From Oscillospiraceae bacterium (GTDB taxonomy: Bacteria; Bacillota; Clostridia; Oscillospirales; Oscillospiraceae), in the NCBI GenBank assembly GCA_020025295.1, contig JAHHSJ010000026.1, forward strand, positions 1 through 26,097: a stretch of 26,097 nucleotides of DNA, given 5' to 3'. Positions within the stretch are counted from its first letter, which is position 1; each line of letters begins with the position of its first letter. This document shows, one piece after another, positions 25,001-26,097 of this stretch. The notes under the pieces are model-generated. The model was not told where the DNA came from and searched no databases. It saw nothing but the letters and a program-made list of their open reading frames with translations. The translations under genes were made by a program, and so were the position numbers.

Positions 25001-26097
25001 AACTCAGTTTGAACATAGAGCATGGAGTCGACAAAGATGGGATAGAGGTCCATTTCTTTTTCAATCGGGTCGCCTGTGACATAGAACGCATTCTGTGCCT
25101 TAATCTCATTGAGCTGTTTGGAGGTAATGGCGGAATACCCCATTTCACCGGGCTTTTCGCTGTTGGGGATGGTCGTCCACCCGTAGAAGGACACGCCGCT
25201 GCCCGGCGACGCAGGAATCTGATTTGGAAGGGCATCCTCATAGCGGAACCAGCCGTCTTGAAGCACGGTACCGTCGATCTTATGGAAGGTAACCTCCGCT
25301 TCTACTGCGGCTATGAACAGGTCATTATCCTGTGCGCTCACTCGGATGTTCGTTCCCTTATCCGGAATTCTTTTGGCCGGGTCCGAGGTAATCGCCAGCA
25401 GCTTATGGATATCATCCGTGACCTGTTTCATCACGGAACGCTCCTGATACCAGCCAATCAGACGGTAGCGGTCATTGAGGGCGGCAGTCAGTGTCACCTT
25501 CTGCTCCTCGCTGGGATGCACGCCCTGAATCGCAAAGGAGAACGGGTCTGTTGTAGTCACAGCCTGATGAACCAGCATGGTGGAATCAATGGTCACCGAC
25601 CCGGCCTCCGGGAAATCAAAGGTAGCTGCCACAGAGCTGCCATGCACCGGAATACCCAGATCATTATCCATGACCCACTTGTTATAATGGGGTTCTTGAT
25701 TATGATACATGGTTGTACGCACACTGGTACTGGAAAAATCGAAGTCCCGTTCTTTCCAGAAGCTCACATGGCGATACTCCTCGTCCCCGACAGGACTGCA
25801 CTGAGGGCCGTCGCCCCCGCCGGACGCAGGAATCTTAGCGCCGCTCACAATATCACTGGGGCGGAAATAGGAATGGCGAATCTGCGATCCGTCCTGAACC
25901 AGCTGGGCAATACCGCTGATATTGGCATTACGCCGGACGATTGGGATAAACACAAATGAGTTTCGCTGAAATGAACTGATATTACCAGCATAGTGACAGC
26001 GTTCTACAACAGAATTGCCGCGCAGTGCCCCTGCAATGCCGCCGCCATAGCCTGTGTCATTCTCTGCCACCGCTAAATGGGTTTCAACAGAAAAATC
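22054..26097 (-). CDS. Giant surface protein with InlB-type B repeats, 5' end outside window
   Basis: The visible 1347 residues are open to the right window edge, so the start and signal peptide are missing. The first residues (TGYGGGIAGALRGNSVVERC) resemble GLUG-type repeats of surface adhesins. Then follow at least six modules with the InlB B-repeat theme, each a GW core (LIGWYQ, FYGWTT, FKGWYQ, FLGWIS, FVGWTE, FIGWYT) preceding a VTYH-, VTFH- or ITFH-type strand, and with repeated DLYPIF/DLWPVF blocks. The end has a Cna-B/transthyretin-like beta domain (LPVGSYLVEKDSDWNW) and a Lys-rich tail without LPXTG motif. It is presumably exported and surface-displayed. It heads the visible operon and overlaps the ribosome binding site of the TasA-like gene. 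No enzymatic motif is seen. Confidence 0.85.
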   Translation of the reverse strand, partial: DFSVETHLAVAENDTGYGGGIAGALRGNSVVERCHYAGNISSFQRNSFVFIPIVRRNANISGIAQLVQDGSQIRHSYFRPSDIVSGAKIPASGGGDGPQCSPVGDEEYRHVSFWKERDFDFSSTSVRTTMYHNQEPHYNKWVMDNDLGIPVHGSSVAATFDFPEAGSVTIDSTMLVHQAVTTTDPFSFAIQGVHPSEEQKVTLTAALNDRYRLIGWYQERSVMKQVTDDIHKLLAITSDPAKRIPDKGTNIRVSAQDNDLFIAAVEAEVTFHKIDGTVLQDGWFRYEDALPNQIPASPGSGVSFYGWTTIPNSEKPGEMGYSAITSKQLNEIKAQNAFYVTGDPIEKEMDLYPIFVDSMLYVQTEFEGHDRDSLDKPAEREGVGYTEVAADGDRVYINAVGKNADGSFPDGYRFKGWYQRLDGGNEVCVSREPKYYLPEITEPVTYVARFEYEVTYCVKALTPTNSGVSGESKKYASVWYDYEEGFHGVDGPAFRDEQVLHWGSQHVKHTRETELCGDAYDANTKIVAPMAVYSHNYCAQPTIPEEKPAVYVDTDFPGSGKIQGVENGFVFQPTSEKYSLHFWTLESQQDAWTVANNPMSIAQLEPQKEYYGRAMVTAQITFHGVGADGTEQQQSVTRRYEDPILLAEDLVYSYQYPQHQTMVDSVPVDRPESPISVTVTSQKSPEVGFTDRPGYAFLGWISSAEVKEGSDAWNRIYNVSGELYCTSDIYTVKPYLITDSAKVYEAQDVYPVYAKYQIETTTTIHQLVNLPDGMDVNKPNKPTYTMQPIEGEPGKVKVTVTAEDSVTQVLVRDPEGAKYHLASLSVEVDGKRKELKLTPGPNQYSVTGEVIAGKSYRFIAHYNPLLIVYHRDEQNLVQAVVRETGETIGIMPEPSDQISASDCSFVGWTESRPESGNVHRFVGRAEVEAAKLVFATTDGVVKHNMDLWPVFMAPSVKANSNIDSVIQQNGENPEDVRSLQKAPSHRMQLDAKDYPGYKFIGWYTGYVDANNPGTEVTKERQFLLTTPQLFDDMTYTAVYHEAYQVTYHDLDGSVLHIENVEPGTRSFVDEQGNALDVDPILALEKKLGKNQAFSEWQWNHQGTMTDWNAFCGTTISQNMDLYPVICTVTATDSNDANYTGKLRLKFAKTQKIDPNAPADSYTLVGVFTEHYVHPFLTLIVKLEMWNPAENGKKVVEIQDLPTRMYVDQGTPEEQKYVEASQGPVLTDAQGCARHDFFGKLILKEYCAEGAASNQNYVRVVSETNQSYVIPVDVSTGSGQSSVTLPVGSYLVEKDSDWNWRDTVTITGVDDTGRVSVVIGDEHTVTIQTERINRKWFSGEDSKKNKKQ

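Noticed and set aside
22396..25959. Long plus-strand frames opposite the giant surface protein
   Set aside because: The minus-strand frame is continuous over 4 kb and shows repeated domain motifs; the plus-strand frames are its shadows.
1..26097. CRISPR array to go with the CARF-nuclease
   Set aside because: I saw no set of evenly spaced direct repeats anywhere in the window.

Overview
The window looks like a chromosomal piece of a low-to-mid GC Gram-positive of the class Clostridia, most likely a gut Oscillospiraceae/Ruminococcaceae-type organism. The reasons are a Bacillus/Clostridium-style glycogen cluster with paired glgC and glgD, strong AGGAGG ribosome binding sites, sigma-A type promoters, a CmpB-like membrane protein, a SipW-type signal peptide and a sortase-type C-terminal signal. 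This placement is an inference from gene content; no rRNA or tRNA lies in the window.

Layout. 1-1136 (minus): the 5' part of a LytR-CpsA-Psr cell-wall ligase, cut by the window edge. 1456-3520 (plus): a stand-alone dnaK without grpE or dnaJ, followed by an overlapping 100-residue gene and a terminator. 3814-4308 (minus): a small YcxB-like membrane protein with its own promoter. 4572-7118 (plus): a two-gene unit of a Card1/Can2-like CARF-nuclease and a duplicated CmpB-type membrane protein. 7170-7937 (minus): a NodB-type polysaccharide deacetylase, convergent with that unit and sharing a bidirectional terminator with it. 8081-16669 (plus): the glycogen cluster glgB-glgC-glgD-glgA-glgP, with a near-consensus promoter at the front, a second promoter under a long inverted repeat before glgP, and a strong terminator at the end. 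16718-20652 (plus): an accessory block with a zinc-ribbon protein, decayed coding sequence, a lipoprotein, a membrane protein carrying a C-terminal J domain, and a second decayed fragment. 20742-26097 (minus): a surface operon with a giant repeat protein (5' end outside the window), a SipW-dependent TasA-like protein and a small VPQTG-anchored protein.

How the genes fit together. GlgC makes ADP-glucose, probably with GlgD as regulatory partner. GlgA extends the glucan, GlgB branches it and GlgP releases glucose-1-phosphate, so the cluster holds both synthesis and mobilisation. The surface operon encodes secreted and wall-attached products, but its signal peptidase and sortase are not in the window. 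The CARF-nuclease normally answers cyclic oligoadenylate from type III CRISPR systems, yet no array or cas gene is visible here.

The most interesting points are: the orphan Card1-like nuclease; glgB, whose only strong Shine-Dalgarno sequence points at an AUC codon; the 16-bp inverted repeat over the glgP promoter; two related decayed fragments bracketing the lipoprotein/J-protein pair; and the surface operon in which two consecutive genes appear to use TTG starts. I did not find a clearly new defence or metabolic system that the sequence alone can prove.
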